The position numbers and the translations under genes are program-made. 64,000 nucleotides of DNA. Origin: Yoonia vestfoldensis. GTDB taxonomy: Bacteria; Pseudomonadota; Alphaproteobacteria; Rhodobacterales; Rhodobacteraceae. The notes under the pieces were generated by a model. That model ran no database searches and was not told where the DNA came from. It worked only from the letters and a program-made list of their open reading frames with translations. Numbering within the stretch: position 1 is the stretch's first letter; every line of letters begins with the position of its first letter. Shown in pieces: positions 37,410 to 46,503 of the stretch. The stretch spans positions 3,302,001 through 3,366,000 of the forward strand of contig NZ_CP021431.1 of NCBI RefSeq assembly GCF_002158905.1, read 5' to 3'.

Positions 37410-38438
37410 ATGATGAGCAGAACCAAAGACCGCCCTTCAGACATGACCGCGCGCGACTGGGTGCATGTGCTTGCGCAATACCGCGAGCCCAGCAATTGGC
37501 GCAGCAGCTTTGAATTGGCGGTCAGCCTGATCCCTTTCATCCTGTTATGGGTGCTTGCGGTCTGGGTCTCGCAATTCAGCTATCTGGGTGCTCTCTTGAT
37601 CTCGGCGCTGAACGGCCTGTTCCTGCTGCGGCTGTTCTGCATCCAGCATGATTGCGGACATGGATCGTTCTTCGGCAACCGCAATGTCAGCGACTGGATC
37701 GGGCGGGCCTTGGGCGTCGTGACCCTGACGCCCTATGATGTCTGGCGGCGCACCCATTCGATCCACCACAGCCATGCGGGCGATCTGGACCAGCGTGGCA
37801 TCGGCGATGTGATGACCCTCACGGTCGAGGAATACCACCAGCGTACGCCGTTCGGGCGGTTCCTGTATCGGGCCTACCGGCATCCGCTGGTGATGTTCGG
37901 GCTGGGGCCAACCTATATCTTTTTCCTGCAAAACCGCGTGCCGCTGGGCCGGATGCAGCGCGAAAGAAAATATTGGATCAGCGCCATGGGCACCAATCTG
38001 GCCGTTGCGGTGATCCTTGGCGCGATCTTCTATATCGGTGGTTTTGCGGCGCTGTTTCTGGTGTTCCTGCCCACGACATTGATCGCCGCCTCGATCGGGG
38101 TCTGGCTGTTCTATGTGCAGCACCAGTTCGAAACGACCCATTGGGACACGACCGAAAACTGGCAATTGCACGATGCCGCCCTGCACGGCAGTTCCCATTA
38201 CGACCTGCCGCCGATCCTGCGCTGGTTCACCGCCAATATCGGCATCCATCATGTGCATCACCTCTACAGCCGGATCCCGTTTTACCGCCTGACCGAGGTC
38301 TTGCGCGATCATCAGGATCTTGTGGATTGCAGCCGGATGACCCTGCTGCAAAGCCTCAAATGCGCCAGCCTCGATCTCTGGGATGAAAAATCACGGCAAT
38401 TGGTGTCTTTTGCCGCCGCGCGACGGGCAACCAGCTAG
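37410..38438 (+). CDS. Membrane fatty acid desaturase
   Basis: About four membrane helices surround the three histidine boxes: HDCGHGSFF, HSIHHSHAG and GIHHVHHLYSRIP. The order and spacing match acyl-lipid desaturases of the omega-3/omega-6 type. A likely diiron site would introduce a double bond in membrane lipids. Two adjacent ATG codons (37410, 37413) are possible starts. Confidence 0.9.
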   Translation: MMSRTKDRPSDMTARDWVHVLAQYREPSNWRSSFELAVSLIPFILLWVLAVWVSQFSYLGALLISALNGLFLLRLFCIQHDCGHGSFFGNRNVSDWIGRALGVVTLTPYDVWRRTHSIHHSHAGDLDQRGIGDVMTLTVEEYHQRTPFGRFLYRAYRHPLVMFGLGPTYIFFLQNRVPLGRMQRERKYWISAMGTNLAVAVILGAIFYIGGFAALFLVFLPTTLIAASIGVWLFYVQHQFETTHWDTTENWQLHDAALHGSSHYDLPPILRWFTANIGIHHVHHLYSRIPFYRLTEVLRDHQDLVDCSRMTLLQSLKCASLDLWDEKSRQLVSFAAARRATS

Positions 38439-38575
38439 GCTGACTGCGGCGTGACGCGCAAGATTGCACCGGACGCGCGGGTCTGGTTGGCAAAGGCGGG
38501 GGTCAAATCGGCATTCAGCTGCCCTGATCCACCTGCGCCACGGCGAAGGGCGGGATCAATATCAAGACACCCAAG

Positions 38576-39610
38576 TCATGGCGCATCTGCGTTCAGACGC
38601 AGGATAGCCCAGCGCGCCGCATCCGCCACGGCCGGATCAGGATCATCAACCAGATGTGACAGCGGGGCCACCATCGCCGGGTCACCCGAATTGCCCAGCG
38701 CATAGGCGACATTGCGCACGAAGCGGTCGCGCCCGATCCGCTTGATCGGCGATCCGGCAAAACGGGCGCGAAAGGCGGCATCATCCAGCTGCGCCAGCTC
38801 TGCCAAAGGCGGCGCCAGCAGATCATCGCGCGCGGCCAACCTTGCATCACGGCCAGAGGCTGCGAACTTGTTCCAGGGACAGACCGCCAGACAATCGTCA
38901 CAGCCATAAATCCGGTTGCCCATCAAAGCGCGCAGGTCCAGGTCCACCGGGCCTTTATGTTCGATGGTCAGATAAGAAATACAGCGCCGCGCATCCAGCT
39001 GGTAAGGGGCCGGAAAGGCCTGGGTCGGACAAATATCCAGACAGGCGGTGCAAGACCCGCAATGGCTGATCTCGGGTGTGTCAGGTTCCAGATCGACGGT
39101 GGTAAAGATCGCACCTAGAAAGACCCAATTGCCCAGATCACGGCCCAAAAGATTGGTATGCTTGCCCTGCCAGCCCAGCCCCGCCGCCTGCGCCAGCGGC
39201 TTTTCCATGACAGGGGCTGTATCGACAAAGACCTTGATCTCGGCCCCCGGCACCTGGTCGATCAACCAGCGGCCCACGACCTTCAGACGCTTCTTGACGA
39301 CATCATGATAATCGCGGCCCTGGGCATAAACGCTGATCGCCGCGCGGTCGCGTGCCTCCAGCACGGCAAGCGGATCATGATCGGGGGTATAGACCTCGGC
39401 CAGCATGATGACCGACCGCGCCGCGGGCCAAAGCGCTGTCGGGTCGCCACGCCAGCCCATCCGCTCGGCCATCCACGCCATCTGGCCATGGCGGCCATCA
39501 TCCACAAAAGCGGCCAGCCGTTCGGCCATTTCCGGCACCGCATCGGGGCGGCAGACACCCACCTTACCGAAACCCGCGTCACGCGCAAAGGCTGTCAGGC
39601 GCTCCTTCAT
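38576..39610 (-). CDS. queG: Epoxyqueuosine reductase QueG
   Basis: The 344-residue protein has two 4Fe-4S motifs near the C-terminus ([16 protein letters not shown] and [13 protein letters not shown]) and the cobalamin-binding N-terminal domain of QueG. HEAT-like helices close the protein. It carries out the last step of queuosine synthesis in tRNA, reducing the epoxide with cobalamin. The GST gene lies just upstream on the same strand, 61 bases away. Confidence 0.93.
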   Translation of the reverse strand: MKERLTAFARDAGFGKVGVCRPDAVPEMAERLAAFVDDGRHGQMAWMAERMGWRGDPTALWPAARSVIMLAEVYTPDHDPLAVLEARDRAAISVYAQGRDYHDVVKKRLKVVGRWLIDQVPGAEIKVFVDTAPVMEKPLAQAAGLGWQGKHTNLLGRDLGNWVFLGAIFTTVDLEPDTPEISHCGSCTACLDICPTQAFPAPYQLDARRCISYLTIEHKGPVDLDLRALMGNRIYGCDDCLAVCPWNKFAASGRDARLAARDDLLAPPLAELAQLDDAAFRARFAGSPIKRIGRDRFVRNVAYALGNSGDPAMVAPLSHLVDDPDPAVADAARWAILRLNADAP

Positions 39611-39613
39611 CCC

Positions 39614-39660
39614 TCTTCCGAGCCCAAATATCCCGGGGGAGCGCCGCAGGCGCGGGGGCA
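39614..39660 (-). repeat. Rhodobacteraceae intergenic repeat, copy 4
   Basis: Read on the minus strand: CCGGGATATTTGGGCTCGGAAG, preceded by a GC-rich GCCTGCGGCGCTCCC stretch. It lies just after the GST stop, in the sense direction. Confidence 0.75.
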
Positions 39661-39670
39661 GAGCCCCGTC

Positions 39671-40336
39671 TTAAAAATCCAGATCAGCATAATGCGCCGC
39701 CGGCTGAAAGCCCGGCACCTCGTCAGCCAGCAAGGACCGGAACGCCGGACGGGACTTGATCTTGGCATACCAATCCTTGACCACCTCATGCCGGTTCCAA
39801 TCGACATCGCTGGTGTAATCCAGGCAAGACAGATGCGCCGCCCCCGCGAAATCCGCCAGCGTCATGTCATTACCCGCCAGCCAGCGGCGGTTTTCCAGCA
39901 GATGCGCCATGTAATCCAGATGGAACTTGATCGCGCGCGCGCCGGCCTTGACATTGGCGCTGTCGGGATAGCCACGGCCCATCACCTTGCGATAGACGCG
40001 TTCGCCGGTCAGCTTGGACGTGACCTCGTGATAAAACTTGTCGTCGAACCAGCCGATCAGGCGGCGCATCTCATAGCGGCCCTCGGCATCACGCGGCATC
40101 AGCGGCGGCGTGGGCTGCACATCTTCCAGATATTCGCAGATCGCCGTGCTTTCAGACATGATACGGCCATTCATCTTCAGCACCGGCACCTTGGCGGCAG
40201 GGTTGCGGCGCAGGAATTCGGGGCTTTGTTCCCAATAACGTTCCTCGACCAGACCGACCTCGATCTTCTTTTCAGCGAGGCAAAGCCGCACTTTGCGCGA
40301 ATAGGGCGACAAGGGATAGTGATACAGCGTGTTCAT
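39671..40336 (-). CDS. Glutathione S-transferase family protein
   Basis: The start MNTLYHYPLSPYSRKVRLCLAEKK gives 221 residues; the longer frame upstream has no homology. The N-terminal thioredoxin fold has KVPVLKMNGRIMSESTAICEYLED with the cis-proline and the glutathione-binding ES pair. A helical C-domain follows (LAGNDMTLADFAGAAHLSCLDY). The substrate is unknown. Confidence 0.9.
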   Translation of the reverse strand: MNTLYHYPLSPYSRKVRLCLAEKKIEVGLVEERYWEQSPEFLRRNPAAKVPVLKMNGRIMSESTAICEYLEDVQPTPPLMPRDAEGRYEMRRLIGWFDDKFYHEVTSKLTGERVYRKVMGRGYPDSANVKAGARAIKFHLDYMAHLLENRRWLAGNDMTLADFAGAAHLSCLDYTSDVDWNRHEVVKDWYAKIKSRPAFRSLLADEVPGFQPAAHYADLDF

Positions 40337-40400
40337 GGCAAACCTGGCTTGGGTGATCGTGCTTCCATGCCGCAACCGGTCGCGGGGTTCAATGCCTGCG

Positions 40401-41153
40401 TCATCTCTCGAAACATTCCGCGCGGCCATCCGCCGCGATCGTTGCCGCACCCTGCAAGATCTGGGCGGCGCGGTTGCGGGTGAAACTGCTGGGGTTAGCG
40501 GCAGAGCGTTCCTTGGGCGCAGGCAGGATCGCGGCCAGCCTTGCAGCCTGCGTCGCGGTCAGATCGGCGGCATCAACGCCAAAATAATGCCGCGCCGCGG
40601 CCTGCACACCAAAAACACCCGCGTCGAATTCGGCGACATTCAGATAGATTTCAAGGATACGGCGTTTGCTCCAGAACACTTCGGTGACGGGGGTCCACAG
40701 CGCCTCGATCGACTTGCGCGCCCAGGACCGGCCATGCCACAGAAACACGTTCTTGACGACCTGCTGGCTGATGGTCGAGGCCCCGCCCCGCCCGCGTTCC
40801 ATCGCGTCGCGGATCGCATTCACATCAAGCCCCCAATGCAGGCAGAAATTGGCATCCTCCGCCGCCACCGCAGAGCGGATCATCACAGGCGCGATCCGGT
40901 CCAGCGCCACCCAATCCTGTGACACCCCGCCCAGCCTGCGGCTTTCGGACAGCATATAGGCATTGGTCGGCGGGTTGATCAGCGCATAAAGCAGGGTCCA
41001 GATCAGAACAAAGCCCGCGATCCCGCCGCCACCCCAGACCAGCACCCGGCGCACAGCACGCAGCACCCGCAGGCCAAGGCCCGGTTTCTTTGCCGCCGTG
41101 TCGCGCGCGGATTTGCGCGCGCGCCGTTTATTGGGTTTGGGGGTATCTGCCAT
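40401..41153 (-). CDS. mtgA: Monofunctional peptidoglycan glycosyltransferase
   Basis: The start MADTPKPNKRRARKSARD precedes one membrane helix (VLVWGGGGIAGFVLIWTLLYALI). The GT51 domain shows the catalytic Glu region AAEDANFCLHWGLD and RGGASTISQQVVKNVFLWHGRS, plus KRRILEIYLNVAEF. It polymerises glycan strands from lipid II at the membrane. uppP at 48143 supplies the carrier lipid for the same pathway. Confidence 0.93.
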   Translation of the reverse strand: MADTPKPNKRRARKSARDTAAKKPGLGLRVLRAVRRVLVWGGGGIAGFVLIWTLLYALINPPTNAYMLSESRRLGGVSQDWVALDRIAPVMIRSAVAAEDANFCLHWGLDVNAIRDAMERGRGGASTISQQVVKNVFLWHGRSWARKSIEALWTPVTEVFWSKRRILEIYLNVAEFDAGVFGVQAAARHYFGVDAADLTATQAARLAAILPAPKERSAANPSSFTRNRAAQILQGAATIAADGRAECFER

Positions 41154-41232
41154 CGCCCTGTATAGCCACAAGCCTGCCAGCTGGGTCAAGCGACCGCGCG
41201 CCCCGCGACTGCATTCAGCGCGGGGCGTTGCA

Positions 41233-44200
41233 TCATTCCGCCGGTATCGCGGTTTCCTCGATCATCAGCGGATGCTTGAGGTGGACCAGCATTTCCTTGG
41301 GGCAGATCTGCACGAAATGCGCTTTTTCCACATCCCAATGCTGCAAGATATCGGCGGCCTTGCGGCTGCCGGTTTCCGCTGCATGACGTTCGATCAGGCC
41401 TTTAAGCTGGTCATGCCAATGATCGACCGTCACCGGACAGGTCACCAGCGTTTCCATATTGATCAAGGGTGCCGATGCGCCTTTGGGATCATAAAGATAG
41501 GCCATCCCGCCGGTCATGCCTGCGCCAAAATTCGCGCCGATGCCACCAAGGATCACCGCGACACCACCGGTCATATATTCGCAACCATTGGTGCCGCAGC
41601 CTTCGATCACGACATGCGCGCCGGAATTGCGCACGGCAAAGCGTTCACCCGCACGCCCCGCGGCGAACAGATAACCCGCCGTTGCGCCGTAAAGCACGGT
41701 ATTGCCGATGATCGTGTTCTCGCTGGCGACCAGCGGGCTGATCATCGGGGGGCGCACGACGATGGTGCCGCCCGACAGACCCTTGCCGACGTAATCATTG
41801 GCGTCGCCCGACACTTCAAGCTTTAGCCCCGGCGCGGCAAAAGCGCCAAGCGATTGCCCCGCCGAGCCACGCAGTTTCACCGTCAGATGGTCGGGTTGCA
41901 GCGCGTTGCGCATCCCGAATTTCTGCACGATATGGCTGGATGTGCGGGTGCCGATGCTGCGCAACGTATTCTGCACCGCGTAATCCAGCTGCATCTTTTC
42001 GCCATCGTTGAGGAAACGTGCGGCATCCTGCACGATCTGCGCATCAAGCGTGTCATTGACCGCCGTGCGTGGGCGGTGCCGGTCATAGCGGATCTTATGC
42101 GCGCCATCGACGGTGATCAGCAGCGGGTTCAGGTCCAGATCATCCAAATGCGCCGACCCACGGCTGACCTGCGTCAGCAAATCCGCGCGCCCGATCACAT
42201 CATCAAGGCTCCGCGCCCCGATGCTGGCCAGAATCTCGCGCACTTCGGTCGCGTAGAAGGTGATCAGGTTCACCACCTTTTCGGCATTGCCGGTGAACTT
42301 GGCGCGCAAGGCATCATCCTGCGTGCACACACCGACGGGGCAGGTGTTCGACTGGCACTGACGCACCATGATACAGCCCATCGCGATCAGGGCGGCGGTG
42401 CCGATGCCGTATTCCTCGGCCCCCAGCATTGCCGCCATGACGATATCGCGCCCGGTGCGCAGACCGCCATCGGTGCGCAGCGTGATGCGTTCGCGCAGGT
42501 TGTTCATCGCCAGCACCTGATGCGCCTCTGTCAGGCCCATTTCCCACGGCAGACCGGCATATTTGATCGAGGTGCCGGGCGATGCGCCCGTGCCGCCATT
42601 ATGGCCCGAAATCAGGATCACATCGGCCTTGGCCTTGGCCACGCCCGCCGCAATCGTGCCAACGCCGGATGATGCCACCAGTTTCACCGTCACCTTACAG
42701 CGCGGGTTGATCTGCTTGAGGTCATAGATCAGCTGCGCCAGATCCTCGATCGAATAGATATCGTGGTGCGGCGGTGGTGAAATCAGCGTCACACCCTTGG
42801 TCGAATGGCGCAGGCGGGCGATCAGTTCCGTCACTTTCATACCGGGCAGCTGGCCGCCTTCGCCGGGCTTGGCCCCTTGGGCAACCTTGATTTCCAGCTC
42901 TTCGCAGGCGTTCAGATATTCCGCTGTCACACCAAACCGGCCCGATGCGACCTGTTTGATCTTGGCGGACGGGTTGTCGCCATTGGGTTCCGGCACGAAA
43001 TGCGCGGGGTCTTCGCCACCTTCGCCGCTGTCGGATTTCGCACCGATCCGGTTCATCGCGACGTTCAGCGTCTTATGCGCTTCGGGCGACAGCGCGCCGA
43101 GCGACATGCCGGGTGTCACGAACCGTTTGCGGATCGCGGTGATGCTTTCGACCTCTTCAATCGGCACCGGCGCACCCAAAGGTTTGATCGCCAGCAGATC
43201 GCGCAGATGGATCGGCGGATTGGCCTGCATCGACTTGGAATATTGCTGCCAAAGCGCATAGGACGCATTATTGCAGGCCGCCTGCAACATATGCATGGTC
43301 TGCGCTTCCCAAGCGTGTTTTTCACCCGACCGGCGCGCCTTGTAGAAACCACCGATAGGCAACACATCGCTGCCGCTTTTCCAGCCTTTGGCATGGACTT
43401 CTTCAGCCTTGGCCTGAATCCCCGTCGTGCCGATGCCGGAAATGCGGCTATGCATGCCGGGGAAATATTCGGCGACCATGGCGCGCGACAGGCCCACAGC
43501 CTCGAAGTTCAGACCGCCGCGATAGGACGACAGGACCGAAATACCCATCTTGGACATAATTTTCAGCAGGCCCGCGTCGATGGCCGCGCGATAGCGGCGC
43601 ACGGCATCGGTCAGCGTCCCGTCGATCAGCCCGCGGCGCAGACGGTCGGCGATGGAATCCTGCGCCAGATAGGCGTTGACCGTCGTCGCACCGCAGCCGA
43701 TCAGCACGGCGAAATAATGCGGGTCGATACATTCCGCCGAGCGGATATTGACCGAACAGAATGTCCGCAGACCCTTGCCCGTCAGCCCCGAATGCACGGC
43801 GGATGTGGCCAGAATCATCGGCATCGCCACACGGTCCGCCGATTGATGCTGGTCGGTCAGCACCAGATGGCCCGCACCGGATCGCACGGCGTCTTCCGCC
43901 TCGGCGCGGATACGTTGCAGTCCCGCATTCAGCGCGCCCCGTCCGGGGTCAAAGGTACAGTCGATAAAGGCGACGCTATCACCGAACTGGCGGACCATTT
44001 CGTCGAATTCCGCATTGGCGATGAACGGGCTGTCCAGCACCAGAATTTCGGTCTGCGACGAATCCTCGTCCAGCACGTTCTTGAGGTTGCCGAACCGCGT
44101 TTTCAGGCTCATCACGCGGCTTTCGCGCAACGAGTCGATGGGCGGGTTGGTGACCTGGCTGAAATTCTGCCGAAAGAAATGCGACAACGGCCGGTAGGTC

Positions 44201-45768
44201 GTGGACAGCACGGCAGATGGCGTATCATCGCCCATCGAGGCGATCATTTCCTTGCCATCCTCGGCCATGGGGGCCAGCACCTGTTCCAGCTCTTCGATGG
44301 AATAGCCGGCCGCGACCTGCCGCTTGCGCAGCTCTGCCCCGTCAAACAGCGCCTTTTCCGGCACGTTGCACATCAGGTTGTTCAGGTCCACGACCTTTTC
44401 CACCCAGTCACCAAAGGGCTGGGCAGCGGCCAGTTTGTCCTTAAGCTCGCGGTCGCGGTAAAGCCGCCCCTCAAGCATATCGACGGCGATCATCTGGCCG
44501 GGGCCAAGCGCGCCTTTTTCGACGACGCTGGCTTCGTCCACGGGGACCATGCCCATTTCCGACCCTGCCACCAGCAGGCCATCGCCCGTGACGACATAGC
44601 GCAAAGGACGCAACCCGTTGCGGTCCAGCCCGCCGCAGACCCAGCGACCATCGGTCATGGCCAGCGCGGCAGGACCATCCCAAGGTTCCATCACGGCGTT
44701 GCAATAGCCGTACATATCCTGCCAGGCCTGCGGCATTTCCACGGCCTGTTGCGACCAGGCCTCTGGGACCAGCATGGTTTTCGCCATGGGCGCGTTGCGA
44801 CCGGCGCGGACCAGCACTTCGAAAACAGAATCCAAGGCAGCGGAATCAGACGCACCCGAGGGGATGATCGGCTTGATATCTTCGGCCTTATCGCCAAAAG
44901 CACCGGATGCCATGCGGATTTCATGGCTTTTCATCCAGTTGACGTTGCCCTTGAGCGTGTTGATCTCGCCGTTATGGGCCAACATGCGGAACGGCTGCGC
45001 CAGCGACCATTGCGGAAAGGTGTTCGTCGAATAGCGCTGGTGATAGATCGCAAAGGCGGATTCAAACCGCACATCCATCAGGTCGGGATAGAATTCCGCG
45101 ACCTGTTCGGCCAGCATCATGCCCTTGTAGATCACCGACCGGCAGGACAGCGAACACAGATAAACACCCGGGATTTGCGCGGCAGCGGCGGCTTTTTCGA
45201 TGCGGCGGCGGATGATGTAAAGCTCGCGCTCGAATTCTTCCTCGGTCATGTCCTTTTCGCAGCGGATCAGGATCTGCTCGATCTCTGGCCGTGTGGCATT
45301 GGCCTTGTCGCCCAGCACTTCGATATTCACCGGCACATGGCGCCAGCCATAGATATAATGGCCCATCCGCAGCACTTCGGATTCGACAATCGTGCGGCAG
45401 CGTTCCTGCGCGCCAAAATCGGTGCGAGGCAGGAATACCTGACCCACGGCGATCATCTTGTCATCATCGGGTTCATGGCCGGTGCGGCGGACCTGATCAT
45501 AAAAGAACGGCACCGGGATCTGGACATGAATGCCCGCGCCATCACCTGTCTTGCCATCGGCATCAACAGCGCCACGATGCCAGATCGCTTTGAGCGCATT
45601 GATCCCCTTTTCGACGACATCACGCGAGGGCGTGCCGTCGATCGCGACCACAAGGCCGACACCGCAAGACGCATGTTCGTCATCATCGCGGTAGAGGCCG
45701 TTTTCGGCCATCCATTTGCGCTTGGCTTCTTCTGCCGCTACCCAGCTCTGGTCATAGCTTGTCATCAT
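41233..45768 (-). CDS. gltB: Glutamate synthase large subunit
   Basis: The 1511-residue protein has a short leader before the catalytic cysteine of the glutaminase domain (HASCGVGLVVAIDG). The FMN-binding synthase domain follows (SGHNGGTGASPGTSIKYAGLPWEMGL) and a 3Fe-4S motif (CIMVRQCQSNTCPVGVC). The C-terminus is the GXGXG beta-helix (GSAGQSLGAFAAPG). It makes two glutamates from glutamine and 2-oxoglutarate with GltD. A secreted-protein gene separates it from gltD. Confidence 0.96.
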   Translation of the reverse strand: MMTSYDQSWVAAEEAKRKWMAENGLYRDDDEHASCGVGLVVAIDGTPSRDVVEKGINALKAIWHRGAVDADGKTGDGAGIHVQIPVPFFYDQVRRTGHEPDDDKMIAVGQVFLPRTDFGAQERCRTIVESEVLRMGHYIYGWRHVPVNIEVLGDKANATRPEIEQILIRCEKDMTEEEFERELYIIRRRIEKAAAAAQIPGVYLCSLSCRSVIYKGMMLAEQVAEFYPDLMDVRFESAFAIYHQRYSTNTFPQWSLAQPFRMLAHNGEINTLKGNVNWMKSHEIRMASGAFGDKAEDIKPIIPSGASDSAALDSVFEVLVRAGRNAPMAKTMLVPEAWSQQAVEMPQAWQDMYGYCNAVMEPWDGPAALAMTDGRWVCGGLDRNGLRPLRYVVTGDGLLVAGSEMGMVPVDEASVVEKGALGPGQMIAVDMLEGRLYRDRELKDKLAAAQPFGDWVEKVVDLNNLMCNVPEKALFDGAELRKRQVAAGYSIEELEQVLAPMAEDGKEMIASMGDDTPSAVLSTTYRPLSHFFRQNFSQVTNPPIDSLRESRVMSLKTRFGNLKNVLDEDSSQTEILVLDSPFIANAEFDEMVRQFGDSVAFIDCTFDPGRGALNAGLQRIRAEAEDAVRSGAGHLVLTDQHQSADRVAMPMILATSAVHSGLTGKGLRTFCSVNIRSAECIDPHYFAVLIGCGATTVNAYLAQDSIADRLRRGLIDGTLTDAVRRYRAAIDAGLLKIMSKMGISVLSSYRGGLNFEAVGLSRAMVAEYFPGMHSRISGIGTTGIQAKAEEVHAKGWKSGSDVLPIGGFYKARRSGEKHAWEAQTMHMLQAACNNASYALWQQYSKSMQANPPIHLRDLLAIKPLGAPVPIEEVESITAIRKRFVTPGMSLGALSPEAHKTLNVAMNRIGAKSDSGEGGEDPAHFVPEPNGDNPSAKIKQVASGRFGVTAEYLNACEELEIKVAQGAKPGEGGQLPGMKVTELIARLRHSTKGVTLISPPPHHDIYSIEDLAQLIYDLKQINPRCKVTVKLVASSGVGTIAAGVAKAKADVILISGHNGGTGASPGTSIKYAGLPWEMGLTEAHQVLAMNNLRERITLRTDGGLRTGRDIVMAAMLGAEEYGIGTAALIAMGCIMVRQCQSNTCPVGVCTQDDALRAKFTGNAEKVVNLITFYATEVREILASIGARSLDDVIGRADLLTQVSRGSAHLDDLDLNPLLITVDGAHKIRYDRHRPRTAVNDTLDAQIVQDAARFLNDGEKMQLDYAVQNTLRSIGTRTSSHIVQKFGMRNALQPDHLTVKLRGSAGQSLGAFAAPGLKLEVSGDANDYVGKGLSGGTIVVRPPMISPLVASENTIIGNTVLYGATAGYLFAAGRAGERFAVRNSGAHVVIEGCGTNGCEYMTGGVAVILGGIGANFGAGMTGGMAYLYDPKGASAPLINMETLVTCPVTVDHWHDQLKGLIERHAAETGSRKAADILQHWDVEKAHFVQICPKEMLVHLKHPLMIEETAIPAE

Positions 45769-45792
45769 AATCTCCTTCGGTGGGTCGGCACC

Positions 45793-45821
45793 GCTTGCGC
45801 GGCCGAGAGTATTTTTCGGGG
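45793..45821 (+). repeat. Weak Rhodobacteraceae intergenic repeat, copy 5
   Basis: GCTTGCGCGGCCGAGAGTATTTTTCGG keeps the GAGTATTTTT core but only part of the CTCCGGCGG arm. It fills the gap between gltB and the secreted-protein gene. Confidence 0.4.
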
Positions 45822-45828
45822 CTTGGCC

Positions 45829-46503
45829 TTAGGGCCGGAACCCGGATTCAATCACATTGCATTCGTAACGGGGCTGGTCGGCGAAAAATCCTGCCTCGCC
45901 GGGATAGATGAATTCGACAGGCGAGGAATCCATGATCTGATCCGGCGTCGCATCTTCCCAACCTTCGCCCAGAAAGAACAAACGATGGTTTTCGCTGACA
46001 TATTGGCGACCGGATCCTGCATAGATCTCATTGCCATCGGCATCGGTTGTGCGGCCCTGAAATTCCGTCACCAACAGCGTTTCTCCGTCGATCACGATTG
46101 TTTCGCCGGTCAACATATCAAAGCCGACATGCCGTTCGGTGCCAGCATCAGTGTCCAGCGTGAAATCCCATGTATCCAGCTGCGTCGCGAATAATTCGTC
46201 CAAAGACGCCGGGTCGGGCGCAGGCAGCTGCAATATCTCGGTGCCGTTCAACTTGTAGCTTTCCAGCCATTGAAACTGGTCATCGACGCGCTGCACGCTG
46301 AACAGGCCGTTCTGTCCGATCAGCGCCAGCCATTGATGGCCCGCCGGATCCGCCGCACAGGTCCAGACATTCACCAAGACGCAATTGCGGTGCTGCACCG
46401 TCAGCTTGCCCGTGCAGCCCTGCGGCGGCGCAAAGCTTTGCTGCGCGGCGACAGGGGCCGCCAGCAGCAGCGCGATCAGCGTCAAAAGCGGCTTGGCCAT
46501 CAT
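45829..46503 (-). CDS. Secreted hypothetical protein between gltB and gltD
   Basis: The 224-residue protein begins with a signal peptide (MAKPLLTLIALLLAAPVAAQQ). Several cysteines (CTGKLTVQHRNCVLVNVWTC, YECNVIE) could form disulfides in the periplasm. I recognise no family. Its ATG overlaps the gltD stop by 4 bases, so it is coupled to glutamate synthase expression even though its product would be exported. Confidence 0.85.
   Translation of the reverse strand: MMAKPLLTLIALLLAAPVAAQQSFAPPQGCTGKLTVQHRNCVLVNVWTCAADPAGHQWLALIGQNGLFSVQRVDDQFQWLESYKLNGTEILQLPAPDPASLDELFATQLDTWDFTLDTDAGTERHVGFDMLTGETIVIDGETLLVTEFQGRTTDADGNEIYAGSGRQYVSENHRLFFLGEGWEDATPDQIMDSSPVEFIYPGEAGFFADQPRYECNVIESGFRP

Noticed and set aside
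42805-46194. Very long open frame (over 1100 codons) on the plus strand opposite gltB
   Set aside because: It mirrors the gltB frame, has a composition rich in His, Arg and Gln typical of antisense high-GC frames, and shows no family motif.
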